Positions 17,099 to 26,200 are shown, counted from the first letter of the stretch. The stretch is DNA of 32,820 nucleotides from Pseudomonadota bacterium (GCA_026399735.1 JAPLQK010000017.1:1-32820); one strand, 5' to 3'. Translations and numbers: made by a program. Notes: a model not told the origin generated them from the letters alone.

Positions 17099-18133
17099 TT
17101 ATGGGGCGGGGTTCGGATACCGCTGGTGTATTGCCTCGATCTGGCCGATCACGTCCGCTGATAGTGTCACATCAATACTGCCCAGATTTTCCGTCAGTTG
17201 TGCCAGCGTGGTCGCGCCCAGAATGACGCTGGCGGTGAACCGGCGGGTACGGGCATAGGCCAGTGCCATCTGCGCAGGGCTTATTCCTGCATCCTGTGCA
17301 ATTCGCACATAGGCTGCGCTGGCGGCAGGCACGTTGGGTTTGTTGTAACGCTGGCCGAATCCGGGGAACAGGGTGATGCGCCCGTGTGCCTTCGGGTCGG
17401 CGAGATATTTTCCACTCAGATGTCCGAATGCCAGCGGGCTGTAGGCCAGCAGTCCGACATCGCTGTGATGACACACTTCGGCAAGTCCGCTCTCAAAAGT
17501 GCGGTTCATCAGGTGGTAGGCATTCTGAATCGAGACGATTTTCGGTAATCCCAATTGTTCGGCGCAACGCACGAACTCGCCAACGCCCCACGGCGTCTCG
17601 TTGGACAGACCGATGTGTCTTATTTTCCCCGCCTTGACCAGTTCGGAGAGCGCCAGCAGTTGTTCGGCAACGGGTGTGGTTTCATGCTCTTGCGCCGCGT
17701 CATAGCTGGTCGCACCGAACATCGGCACGTAACGATCCGGCCAGTGAATCTGGTATAAATCGATATAGTCGGTCTGCAGGCGTTTTAAGCTGGCATCGAT
17801 CGCGGCATTGATGTGTTCGCGGTTGATGTGCGGGCCATTGCGTATCCAGGAAAACCCGCGACTGGGGCCTGCGATCTTGCTGGCGATGATGAGTTGGTCG
17901 CGCGGCTGGCGTTTGAGCCAAGAGCCGATGTAACTTTCAGTTCTGCCTTGCGTCTCGGCGCGCGGTGCGACAGGGTACATCTCGGCGGTGTCGATGAAAT
18001 TAACCCCGTGTGCCACCGCCAGATCAAGTTGCGCATGCGCATCCTGTTCGCTGTTCTGTTCGCCGAAAGTCATGGTGCCCAGACACAGGGCCGATACTTG
18101 CAGGTCGCTGCCGCTTAATTTCCGGTATTTCAT
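17099..18133 (-). CDS. tas: Tas-like NADP-dependent aldo-keto reductase
   Basis: A 344-residue soluble TIM-barrel oxidoreductase. Visible family parts are the N-terminal LGTMTFGEQNSEQDAHAQLD, the active-site region FIDTAEMYP (Asp and Tyr), the Lys in IASKIAGP, the YQIHWPDRY stretch with the catalytic His, GLSNETPWGV, and the C-terminal cofactor region SVILGATTLAQLTENL. The match is closest to the Tas group, with typical length. The natural substrate is not known for this group. GAGGGA lies shortly before the ATG at 18133. It converges with the efflux operon and diverges from mgtA. Confidence 0.88.
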   Translation of the reverse strand: MKYRKLSGSDLQVSALCLGTMTFGEQNSEQDAHAQLDLAVAHGVNFIDTAEMYPVAPRAETQGRTESYIGSWLKRQPRDQLIIASKIAGPSRGFSWIRNGPHINREHINAAIDASLKRLQTDYIDLYQIHWPDRYVPMFGATSYDAAQEHETTPVAEQLLALSELVKAGKIRHIGLSNETPWGVGEFVRCAEQLGLPKIVSIQNAYHLMNRTFESGLAEVCHHSDVGLLAYSPLAFGHLSGKYLADPKAHGRITLFPGFGQRYNKPNVPAASAAYVRIAQDAGISPAQMALAYARTRRFTASVILGATTLAQLTENLGSIDVTLSADVIGQIEAIHQRYPNPAP

Positions 18134-18151
18134 CTTCGTCCCTCAAAAATT

Positions 18152-18169
18152 GATTAGGTTATTCTAATC
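18152..18169. promoter_or_regulatory. 6-bp inverted repeat upstream of tas
   Basis: GATTAG and CTAATC are separated by six bases, 19 bases before the tas start on its 5' side. The place suits an operator, and the minus strand offers a TAGAAT -10-like hexamer inside it. The evidence is symmetry alone. Confidence 0.3.
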
Positions 18170-18200
18170 GCTTACGCGCGAACGCATCAGAATATGAAAA

Positions 18201-18215
18201 TAAAGTTTAACTTTA
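18201..18215. promoter_or_regulatory. 15-bp palindrome overlapping the mgtA -35 box
   Basis: TAAAGTT-T-AACTTTA is a perfect 7-1-7 palindrome whose right arm runs into the -35 hexamer of the mgtA promoter. A palindrome in the same place overlaps the -35 box of the porin promoter (21401-21416), and the two share TAACTTTACA. A dimeric repressor or activator binding both is likely. Confidence 0.55.
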
Positions 18216-18240
18216 CAATCAGCATTCCTTTTGCTATTTT
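18212..18240 (+). promoter_or_regulatory. sigma-70-type promoter of mgtA
   Basis: TTTACA (18212-18217), a 17-base spacer and TATTTT (18235-18240) form a reasonable housekeeping promoter. Transcription would start near 18247 and give a leader of about 264 bases. The porin promoter has the same -35 sequence and the same spacer length. Confidence 0.6.
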
Positions 18241-18246
18241 CCGCGC

Positions 18247-18510
18247 CATCTCGTTCTGTGGAGGGCATCCGTAATGGATACGTGTTCTGGTAGTTGTATC
18301 AAATTAATGGTTGGTATACTCCCGGCAAGATAACGCGCAGAAATTTCTTTGCCGACTATCTTGCCGAGAGCGAGATAGCGGTTCATACCCGGAGCGTTTG
18401 CTCTGACCGCAACAATTCTCTTCGTTTGTTGATGACAAGCACGTTGTGCAGTTGTCACAGCGTTTGTGCCGACCTCTTTCATTCGCCGTATCAAAGCAGA
18501 AAGAGAAATC
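18247..18510 (+). promoter_or_regulatory. structured leader RNA of mgtA (copy A of a shared motif)
   Basis: The 264-base untranslated leader contains, in order: hairpin ATCC-GTAAT-GGAT (18267-18279); conserved TGGTAGTTGT (18288-18297); a 6-bp stem CGGCAA/TTGCCG (18323-18328 with 18349-18354) enclosing ATAACGCGCAG; a 6-bp stem CTATCT/AGATAG (18356-18361 with 18373-18378) with GCCGAGAGC in the loop; GGTAT (18313-18317) can pair with ATACC (18385-18389) around both. A further strong hairpin lies at 18433-18457. Finally CTCTTTC (18474-18480) is fully complementary to GAAAGAG (18499-18505), which covers the ribosome site just before the ATG. The porin leader shares the core with compensatory stem changes. 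This fits a riboswitch-like element that can hide the ribosome site; the ligand is unknown, though Mg2+ is a natural candidate for this gene. Confidence 0.7.
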
Positions 18511-21276
18511 ATGAACCAAACCTTTTTTAAAGAATTTTTCGCCGGATTTATTCGCACACGCGCCATCAGCCGACACTTTCGCCGGCTTGCCATTCTCGAT
18601 GCCGTCAAAGGCGCAACCGTTGCGAGTGACATTCCCGCCGCACTCAGCCACAGGTTAACGGGCGCATCCTATAGCGAAGTCGATCCTCTGCTTGTCGGTC
18701 TCGATACTCATATTGACGGATTGTCTGAAACACAGGCAGAATTTATCCGTGCGCGTGTCGGCAGCAATGAAGTAGAGCATGAGAAGCCGCTCCCTGCCTG
18801 GCTGCATCTTTGGTATTGCTACAAAAATCCATTCAGCCTGTTACTGACGGCTCTGGCCGCTATTTCTTATTTTACCGAGGACATTAAAGCGGCCATTGTG
18901 ATTTCTGCGATGGTGGTTCTGGCCACATTTACCCGCTTTATTCAGGAAGCGCGCTCGAACAATGCGGCGGATAAGCTAAAAGATATGGTGAGTAATTCGG
19001 CAACCGTATTGCGGCGCGATCCCGCTCAAGATGCCGCCGAGGAAGCGCGCCAATACTTTAATGTCGTGCTCCATCCCAAAGGGCCGCGCAAGGCAGAAAT
19101 AGCCATTAAGCTATTGGTTCCTGGTGATCTGGTGCTGCTGTCTGCCGGTGATATGATTCCTGCCGATCTCAGAATTCTGTCTGCCAAAGATTTGTTTGTC
19201 AGCCAGTCGGCCATGACGGGTGAGTCCATGCCTGTGGAGAAATTTGCCGTTCAGCGCATTGCCAACATCAGCAATCCCATCGAACTCGACAATATTCTGT
19301 TTATGGGCACTAACGTGGTCAGTGGTACCGCTAAAGCGGTGGTGGTCACAACCGGGAATAACACCTATTTTGGTGCATTGACGCAACGTGTGACCGCTAC
19401 TACACGCACACTTACCGCCTTCCAGATCGGCATCAACAAAGTAAGTTGGTTATTGATTCGTTTTATGCTGGTTATGACCCCCGTTGTTTTACTTATCAAT
19501 GGCTTTACTAAAGGTGATTGGTTGGAAGCCTCGCTATTTGCTTTGTCCGTAGCGGTGGGTTTAACGCCTGAAATGTTGCCGATGATCGTCACTACGACCC
19601 TCGCTAAGGGGGCCGTGTTGCTTTCACGTCAGAAAGTGATCGTGAAACGTTTGGATGCTATTCAGAATTTCGGCGCGATGGATGTACTGTGCACCGACAA
19701 AACCGGAACATTGACTCAGGACAAAATTTTTCTTGAACGTCATACGGATGTGTTCGGACAAGAATCGGAAACCGTGCTGAATTATGCCTATCTGAACAGT
19801 TACTATCAAACCGGGCTGAAAAATCTTCTGGATGTGGCGGTGCTGGAACATGTGGAAGTTCATCAAGAGTTGGCGATTAACACAGCTTTTCACAAGGTTG
19901 ATGAAATTCCCTTTGATTTTATTCGACGCCGGATGTCTGTCGTGGTTTCTGAACAGGATGGACAGCATCTGCTGATTTGCAAGGGCGCGGTAGAAGAAGT
20001 GCTCGCAATATGTAACCAGGTTCGGCATGGTGATCAAGTTGAGCCGCTGCTGCCGGAAATTCTGGCGCGTATTCGTGCCGTGACCGCCTCTTTAAATGAA
20101 GAAGGGCTACGTGTTGTCGCGGTCGCTGCCAAAGAAATGCCCGCTACCAATAAGTCGTACAGTGTAGCTGATGAACAGGTGATGACGCTGATTGGTTACA
20201 TCGCATTTCTTGATCCACCCAAGGAATCAACCGCTCCAGCTATTAAAGCACTTAAAGAGCATGGCGTAACCGTTAAAGTATTGACCGGCGACAACGAATT
20301 GGTTACCGTTAAAATATGCCGGGAGGTGGGGTTGCCAATAGAAGGCGTACTGCTGGGCGCGGATGTCGAGGCTATGTCGGAAGTCGATCTGGCTGATCGG
20401 GTAGAAAAATGCAATATCTTCGCCAAGTTAACACCTTCACATAAAGAACGTATTGTTCAGGCACTGCGCAGCAATGGACACGTAGTGGGCTTTATGGGGG
20501 ATGGAATCAATGATGCGCCTGCACTGCGAGCCGCCGACATTGGAATTTCAGTGGATACTGCAGTGGATATAGCCAAGGAAGCCGCCGATATTATTCTGCT
20601 CGAACGCAGTTTGATGGTGTTGGAAAAAGGTGTGATTGAGGGACGAAAGACCTTCGCCAACATGCTGAAGTATATCAAGATGACCGCCAGCTCCAATTTT
20701 GGCAATGTATTCTCTGTGCTGGTGGCGAGTGCCTTTTTACCTTTTTTGCCGATGCTGCCGCTACATTTGCTGGTGCAGAATCTACTCTATGACTTCTCTC
20801 AAGTCGCAATTCCGTTTGATAGCGTGGATGAGGAACAGGTTAAGTTTCCGCAAAGCTGGAAGCCGGAGGATATTGGACGCTTCATGATATTTTTTGGCCC
20901 GATCAGCTCCGTTTTCGATATCGCGACTTATTGCTTAATGTGGTTCGTGTTTGCTGCCAACACGCCGGAACAGCAAACCTTGTTCCAGTCCGGTTGGTTT
21001 GTTGAGGGGTTGATGTCGCAGACACTGGTCGTACACATGATACGAACACAAAAAATTCCTTTCATCCAAAGCAAGCCAAGCTGGCAATTGATGAGCGGGA
21101 CCATACTCATCCTTACGGCCGGAATTTACCTGGTGATGGGGCCATTCGCACACTACTTCAAATTGCAAGCCTTACCGCCGATTTACTTCGTGTATCTATC
21201 CATTATTCTGCTGGGTTATATGGTACTGACTCAAGCCATGAAAGGCATCTACACCCGTAAATACGGCTGGCAATAA
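18511..21276 (+). CDS. mgtA: MgtA-type magnesium-transporting P-type ATPase
   Basis: A 921-residue inner-membrane P-type ATPase (P3B type) that in known members brings Mg2+ into the cell. The parts seen are an N-terminal soluble region, NPFSLLLTALAAISYFTEDI for the first membrane pair, the actuator motif MTGESMPVEK, VGLTPEMLPMIVTTTLAKGA in helix 4, the phosphorylation site DKTGTLTQD (Asp396), MGDGINDAPAL in the hinge, and a C-terminal membrane domain with LLVQNLLYDFSQVAIPFD. The ATG at 18511 is preferred to a GTG at 18466, because AAGAGA stands five bases before it and family N-termini fit. Palindrome, promoter and leader RNA upstream are paired with those of the following porin gene. No mgtC or phoPQ genes are visible. 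Confidence 0.93.
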   Translation: MNQTFFKEFFAGFIRTRAISRHFRRLAILDAVKGATVASDIPAALSHRLTGASYSEVDPLLVGLDTHIDGLSETQAEFIRARVGSNEVEHEKPLPAWLHLWYCYKNPFSLLLTALAAISYFTEDIKAAIVISAMVVLATFTRFIQEARSNNAADKLKDMVSNSATVLRRDPAQDAAEEARQYFNVVLHPKGPRKAEIAIKLLVPGDLVLLSAGDMIPADLRILSAKDLFVSQSAMTGESMPVEKFAVQRIANISNPIELDNILFMGTNVVSGTAKAVVVTTGNNTYFGALTQRVTATTRTLTAFQIGINKVSWLLIRFMLVMTPVVLLINGFTKGDWLEASLFALSVAVGLTPEMLPMIVTTTLAKGAVLLSRQKVIVKRLDAIQNFGAMDVLCTDKTGTLTQDKIFLERHTDVFGQESETVLNYAYLNSYYQTGLKNLLDVAVLEHVEVHQELAINTAFHKVDEIPFDFIRRRMSVVVSEQDGQHLLICKGAVEEVLAICNQVRHGDQVEPLLPEILARIRAVTASLNEEGLRVVAVAAKEMPATNKSYSVADEQVMTLIGYIAFLDPPKESTAPAIKALKEHGVTVKVLTGDNELVTVKICREVGLPIEGVLLGADVEAMSEVDLADRVEKCNIFAKLTPSHKERIVQALRSNGHVVGFMGDGINDAPALRAADIGISVDTAVDIAKEAADIILLERSLMVLEKGVIEGRKTFANMLKYIKMTASSNFGNVFSVLVASAFLPFLPMLPLHLLVQNLLYDFSQVAIPFDSVDEEQVKFPQSWKPEDIGRFMIFFGPISSVFDIATYCLMWFVFAANTPEQQTLFQSGWFVEGLMSQTLVVHMIRTQKIPFIQSKPSWQLMSGTILILTAGIYLVMGPFAHYFKLQALPPIYFVYLSIILLGYMVLTQAMKGIYTRKYGWQ

Positions 21277-21400
21277 GGAAGTGTTTTGTGCCAATAAGCT
21301 TCCGGGTTTAATTGACTTCGAGCAGGGGCAGGCGTCCGATTGAGAGTTGGATCCGCCTGGTAATAGCCACGGCGGCTAATATGGCGGAGTGTGTCATCAA
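21277..21400. other. gap after mgtA with possible stem-loop
   Basis: No gene is seen. TCCGCC (21352-21357) and GGCGGA (21383-21388) can pair, with a small GCC/GGC stem inside, which might end the mgtA transcript, but no T-tract follows. The porin promoter begins directly after this stretch. Confidence 0.35.
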
Positions 21401-21416
21401 ACTGTAACTTTACAGT
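21401..21416. promoter_or_regulatory. 16-bp palindrome on the porin -35 box
   Basis: ACTGTAA-CT-TTACAGT is a perfect 7-2-7 palindrome whose right arm contains the -35 hexamer TTTACA. The matching palindrome of mgtA occupies the same place relative to its own -35 box, which suggests a common regulator. Confidence 0.55.
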
Positions 21417-21437
21417 CTTATCATTCTGGCTGATAAT
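21409..21437 (+). promoter_or_regulatory. sigma-70-type promoter of the porin gene
   Basis: TTTACA (21409-21414), a 17-base spacer and GATAAT (21432-21437) are close to the sigma-70 consensus. It aligns base for base with the mgtA promoter over TAACTTTACA. Transcription would start near 21444, with a leader of about 267 bases. Confidence 0.65.
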
Positions 21438-21443
21438 CCGCCC

Positions 21444-21634
21444 GTTATTATTTTGCGGGAATCCCTTGTGGGTACTGATTCAGGTGGTAGTAGTCGCCTT
21501 GTCTACATGGCGATGGTAATGCACACGGCAAAATAACGTGCAGTTCACTGCCGCTACTCGCCGGGTGCAGAGTGGTGGCGTCAAGACCTTAAAGCCGGTC
21601 TCATCAATTCTTCCAGCTACTTAAGTACAGTCTG
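21444..21634 (+). promoter_or_regulatory. structured leader RNA of the porin gene (copy B of the shared motif)
   Basis: The elements of the mgtA leader recur in the same order: GGGAATCC with hairpin CCC-TTGT-GGG (21463-21472); TGGTAGTAGT (21485-21494), which starts 48 bases after the -10 box exactly as in mgtA; stem CGGCA/TGCCG (21526-21530 with 21549-21553) enclosing ATAACGTGCAG; and stem CTACTC/GAGTGG (21554-21559 with 21570-21575) with GCCGGGTGC in its loop. Compared with copy A the second stem has changed on both sides yet still pairs (one G-T wobble), while loop bases are kept. That is the signature of conserved RNA structure. A further hairpin AGACC/GGTCT follows at 21584-21601. Confidence 0.7.
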
Positions 21635-21669
21635 ACTGGATGATTTCCATCAGTTGCTGCTTGTTTTTT
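21635..21669 (+). terminator. possible regulated terminator in the porin leader
   Basis: ACTG-G-ATG (21635-21642) can pair with CATCAGT (21648-21654) as a 7-bp stem with one bulge, and TTGTTTTTT follows at 21661-21669. Upstream, CAGTC can pair with GACTG (about 21628-21638), which would break the terminator stem. This is an attractive but unproven switch between stop and read-through. Confidence 0.4.
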
Positions 21670-21710
21670 ACTTCAAGTGAAATTTCGCTTTCATCAGAAG
21701 GAACGTTTTT

Positions 21711-23081
21711 ATGCACTTTGAAATACCTGGTCGATTTACATTGGCCTCCGCACTATTGGCAACGTTTTTGGGTGGATTTGCAGCGGTAAGTCATGCGGAT
21801 ACGATTGATGAAGAACAGGTTTCGGCTCATGTGCAGATGACCTATAACTGGCAGTATCATCCAGCCTACGGAGCCGCTTACACCGGGCCGAACAGTATCA
21901 TTCCGACTGCTGAAAAAATGTACACCTTTACCACGACAGGATTTTTCGGTTTTCGTCCCTGGCAGGGGGGAGAGCTCTACCTGACGCCTGAGATTTCGCA
22001 GGGGGTGCCATTTTCGACTAATCTGGTGGGTCTGGGTGGATTCACCAACGGGGAGATTACTCGTGCCGCAGGGACGAATCCCACCCTGTATCGGCAAAAG
22101 CTTTTTCTGCGAGAAACGTGGAACAATGGCGGAGAATCACAGCGCGTTGAACCTGGTCAAAACAACCAGATGGCGGGATGGGTGGACAAGAATCGCGTCG
22201 TTCTGACGGTGGGTAATTTTTCCACACTCGATGTGTTTGATCCGAATACCTACGCCAAGGATCCGCGAACCCAGTTCATGAATTGGGGAAACTGGACTTA
22301 TGCCGCCTACGATTATGCTGCGGATGCGCGCGGTTTTGGCTGGGGCGCGGCGGTTGAATGGTACAGGAATGACTGGGTGTTGCGTGCAGGTCGTATGACC
22401 GGGCCCGCCTTGCCCAATATGCTGCCTGTCGATCAGAAAATATTCAATCACTTCGGTGACCAGATTGAGATTGAGCATGAACATTCGCTGTCCGGCCACC
22501 CGGGGAAAGTGCGGGTGCTGGGATGGCGCGACCGGGCCATACTCGCCAGCTTTAGTGATGCGCTTGTCTGGTTAAGGGCCAATCCTAATCCTGCAGGCGG
22601 GCCTTACACCGGGCCCGATGCGCTGATTGCGGTGCGCGGTTCGGAAAAAAATAAATACGGTCTTGGTATTAATGTCGAGCAGGAACTATCTGATAATACT
22701 GGGTTTTTTATGCGCATCATGCAGACGGACGGGCGCACCGAGACTTACGCATTTACCGAAGTGGACGGTTCGTTGTCTGCCGGCGTTATCATCAAGGGCA
22801 ATGCCTGGGGGCGTAGCGAGGACGGAATTGGCGTGTCGTTAATGCGCAATGTGCTGTCGAAGGATCGCCGTCAATTCCTGGCCGCCGGCGGAACTTCATT
22901 CTTTATTGGGGATGGGGCATTAAATTATCGTCCCGAAGATATATTCGAGGGATTTTACAGCTACGGTCTTTACAAGGGCGGATGGCTGACGGCCGACTAT
23001 CAACGCATGCAGAACCCTGCGTTCAATGCCGATCGCGGACCAATTAATATCTATGCCTTGCGTTTTCACGCGGAATTTTAA
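21711..23081 (+). CDS. outer-membrane porin, probably carbohydrate-porin (OprB-like) type
   Basis: A 456-residue outer-membrane beta-barrel. There is a signal peptide (cut after SHA at residue 29), then alternating amphipathic strands with many aromatic residues, and the chain ends in Phe (LRFHAEF), as outer-membrane porins do. Segments such as TFTTTGFFGFRPWQGGELYL, RVVLTVGNFSTLDVFDPNTY, and NWTYAAYDYAADARGFGWGA recall carbohydrate porins. AAGGAA lies 8-9 bases before the ATG. The shared promoter and leader with mgtA suggest its real job is linked to cation supply; in that case the pore would pass Mg2+ or another cation through the outer membrane. The family call is moderately sure and the substrate is not known. 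Confidence 0.75.
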   Translation: MHFEIPGRFTLASALLATFLGGFAAVSHADTIDEEQVSAHVQMTYNWQYHPAYGAAYTGPNSIIPTAEKMYTFTTTGFFGFRPWQGGELYLTPEISQGVPFSTNLVGLGGFTNGEITRAAGTNPTLYRQKLFLRETWNNGGESQRVEPGQNNQMAGWVDKNRVVLTVGNFSTLDVFDPNTYAKDPRTQFMNWGNWTYAAYDYAADARGFGWGAAVEWYRNDWVLRAGRMTGPALPNMLPVDQKIFNHFGDQIEIEHEHSLSGHPGKVRVLGWRDRAILASFSDALVWLRANPNPAGGPYTGPDALIAVRGSEKNKYGLGINVEQELSDNTGFFMRIMQTDGRTETYAFTEVDGSLSAGVIIKGNAWGRSEDGIGVSLMRNVLSKDRRQFLAAGGTSFFIGDGALNYRPEDIFEGFYSYGLYKGGWLTADYQRMQNPAFNADRGPINIYALRFHAEF

Positions 23082-23172
23082 CGCCCTGCCACACAGTTCA
23101 TGATTCCGTCGGCCGGGCCCGGCTGTATGCGCATTGAACTGATTGGGTTATATGTGCAACGAGCCTTCAAAA

Positions 23173-23185
23173 ATTCTATTAGAAT
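23173..23185. promoter_or_regulatory. 13-bp palindrome upstream of the large signalling gene
   Basis: ATTCTA-T-TAGAAT is a perfect 6-1-6 palindrome 36 bases before the start codon. It contains a TAGAAT hexamer that could be a -10 box, but no clear -35 box is found. It may be an operator or chance. Confidence 0.3.
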
Positions 23186-23221
23186 ATCAAAGAGTAATTA
23201 TTTTTGTGAGGCTATCAAGGC

Positions 23222-26200
23222 ATGACTTCGTCAATGGAACTGACGCTGGCTGACATCATGAGTCGTGCTGTGCGGCATGTGTTGCCGGAATGTACGCTGG
23301 GTGAAGCAGCAAGGCAGATGAATGAAGCGCATATTTCATCCATGCTGGTCATGTCTGGAAATAAGCCGCTGGGCATTATTACCGAGCGTGATTTGCTGCG
23401 CCAGTTGAGTACGCATACCGACAAAAATACACCCGTGTCTGAAATCATGAGCGCGCCCGTGCTGACCGCCTCGCCGGATACGGGTTTTACCGCCGCCTAT
23501 GCACAAGTGCTCAATCACCATGTGCGTCATCTGGTTGCGGTGGATGAAACAGGTGCAGTCGCAGGTCTTGCCAGTGAAACCGATTTTCGCAACCATCTGG
23601 GTGCGGATCTGTTGCGCAGGATCGATGATCTACAGGCGGTCATGGACTGCAAACTTCCGCAATTAAACCCGGATGCCATGCTTGATCAGGCAGTGGCCAT
23701 GATGTTGCAGGAGCGGACTTCCTATACGCTGGTTGTGGAAAATGGCCGTGCTGTCGGGATACTGACCGAACGCGATATGGCGGGATTGCTGCTCTTGGGC
23801 GCGGAAAATATTGTCTTGCGGGATGTGATGCACTCGCCGGTGCTGACGGTCTCACACCATACCCCGGTTTACGAGATGGCAAGCCTGATGCAATTGCGAG
23901 GCTTGCGTCATTTGGCGGTGGTGAATGACGATGAGCAGGTGTTGGGTATGGTGACCTTGCACAAACTGATGGAACGCATCGCGGCCAGTGTGATGAGCGA
24001 GCAGGCTTTGCGCCACAGGGAAGCGCTGGAAAACAGCCGCCAGCATGCCGAGTCGCTATTGCGCCTCATCGTGCAGACCATTCCCGATCTGATCTGGCTG
24101 AAGGATGCAGACGGGATTTATCTGAGCTGCAATCCGATGTTCGAGCGGTTTTTCGGCGCTTTGGAAGCGGATATTGTCGGCAAGACGGATTATGATTTTG
24201 TTGATCGCAAGTTGGCTGACTCCTTTCGCGAACATGACCAAAAAGCGATGGCGTCAGGCAAACCCATTGTCAATGAGGAGTGGATCACCTTTGCAGATGA
24301 CGGAAGACGAACCTGTGTGGAAACGACCAAGTCGCCGATGTTTGACGCAAAAGGGCAACTGATCGGTGTACTGGGTATCGCCCATGACATTACACGCCGA
24401 CTTGCGGCGACCGGGAAAATACAGCGACTGAGCCATCTGTACGCTACACTGAGTCAATGCAGTCAGGCGATTGTGCGTGCTACCTCTGAAGCGCAATTGT
24501 TTCCGCAAATCTGCCAGGATGCAGTGCAGTTCGGCGGCTTCAAGATGGCATGGATAGGCATGCTGGATGAATCGACCGGGCTGGTGTTGCCTGTAGCCTC
24601 CGGCGGTGAAGGGGTGGAGTATCTGCAAGGTCAACAGATTTCAGTGGATGAAAACAGCCCTTACGGGCGAGGTCCGACGGGTGTTGCGATACGCGAAAAT
24701 CAGCCGGTCTGGTGTCAGGATTTTCAACATGATTCTGCAACTGGTCCCTGGCATCAGAGCGCTGCTCATTTTGGTTGGGGTGCGTCAGCATCGCTGCCGC
24801 TGCACCGCAATGGTGTTGTCGTTGGCGCCTTTACACTCTATTCGTCTGATGTAAATGGTTTCGACGAAGCTTCGCGCAATCTGCTGATCGAAATGTCTGT
24901 CGATCTCAGTTATGCGCTGGATAATTTTGAGCGTGAAGCGGTGCGCGCACGCCTGGAGATGCAGAGCGAAAGCGAGCGAGGCGTGCTGGAACTGCTGGCC
25001 AGAGGAGAGCCGTTGCCGGCCTTGTTGAATCAGCTGGCCTGCAGTTATGAAAAGATGTATCCGGGCATGTTGTGTTCGGTGTTGCTGTTAAGCAAAGACG
25101 GACTGCATCTTGAGCATGGCGCAGCCCCTGGCTTGCCGGAAGCCTATTGCAAAGCCATTAACGGATCTCCTGTGGGAGATCAGGCAGGATCGTGCGGTAC
25201 GGCGATTTACACCCGGAAAACGATCATCGTGTCCGATATTGCCAGCGATCCGTTGTGGAAGAACTATAAGGATCTGGCGCTGAGTCATGGGCTGGCCGCT
25301 TGCTGGTCGGTACCGATTTTATCTACCCAGAATTTTGTGCTGGGTGCCTTTGCGCTGTATTATCGGGCGCCTCGCAGCCCGCAGCCTGCGGAGCTGGCGA
25401 CCCTTGAACGCGGTGCGCATCTGGCGAGCCTGGCGATTGAACGCGCGCAGACCGAAAGTACACTGAACAAGCTTTCACAGGCGGTTGAACAGAGCCCTAA
25501 CACCATCGTGATCACGGATCTTGAGGCCAATATTGAATATGCCAACACCGCTTTTGTAACTGCGACAGGTTATAGCCTGGCAGAGGCGATGGGTAAGAAT
25601 CCGCGCATATTGCATTCGGGAAAAACACCGAAGGCAACTTACGATGAGATGTGGGCTCAGTTGACTGCGGGTGAAATATGGCGGGGCGAGTTGATCAATC
25701 GCCGCAAGGACGGAACGGAATACATTGAGTCAGCGCGTATTTCGCCGCTGCGTCAGGCGGACGGACGGGTGACCAATTATCTGGCGATCAAGGAAGATAT
25801 CACCGAGCAAAAACAGGCTGAAGCACATATTAAGCAACTTGCCCATTTTGATTTTCTCACCGGCTTACCCAACCAGACTTTGTTGAAAGACCGGGTGGCC
25901 CAAGTCATGCAAATGGCGCAGCGCAGCAGCACGCAGCTGGCAGTGCTGTTCCTGGATCTTGACCATTTCAAGAATATCAATGACACTCTGGGACACCGTA
26001 TCGGCGATGAATTGTTGATCCAATTGGCCGAACGGCTCAAATCTCTGGTACGTGAAGAAGACACGCTGTCGCGTCTGGGCGGCGATGAGTTTATTCTGGT
26101 ATTGCCCGGCACGAGCTCAGTGGGTGCCGCGCATGTTGCCGAGAAGTTATTGGCGACCGTTGCAAGGTCTTATCATATTGAGCAACATGAGCTGGTGGTG

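Noticed and set aside
18294-18530. A 78-codon frame with TTG start in the mgtA leader, possible regulatory leader peptide
   Set aside because: It has no ribosome site, runs through both conserved hairpins and overlaps the mgtA start. Conservation here is of RNA pairing, not of coding, since the porin leader has no equivalent frame.
23112-23123. GCCGGGCCCGGC palindrome after the porin gene as a terminator
   Set aside because: It is a perfect palindrome but leaves no proper loop and no T-tract follows, so it is not supported as a terminator.
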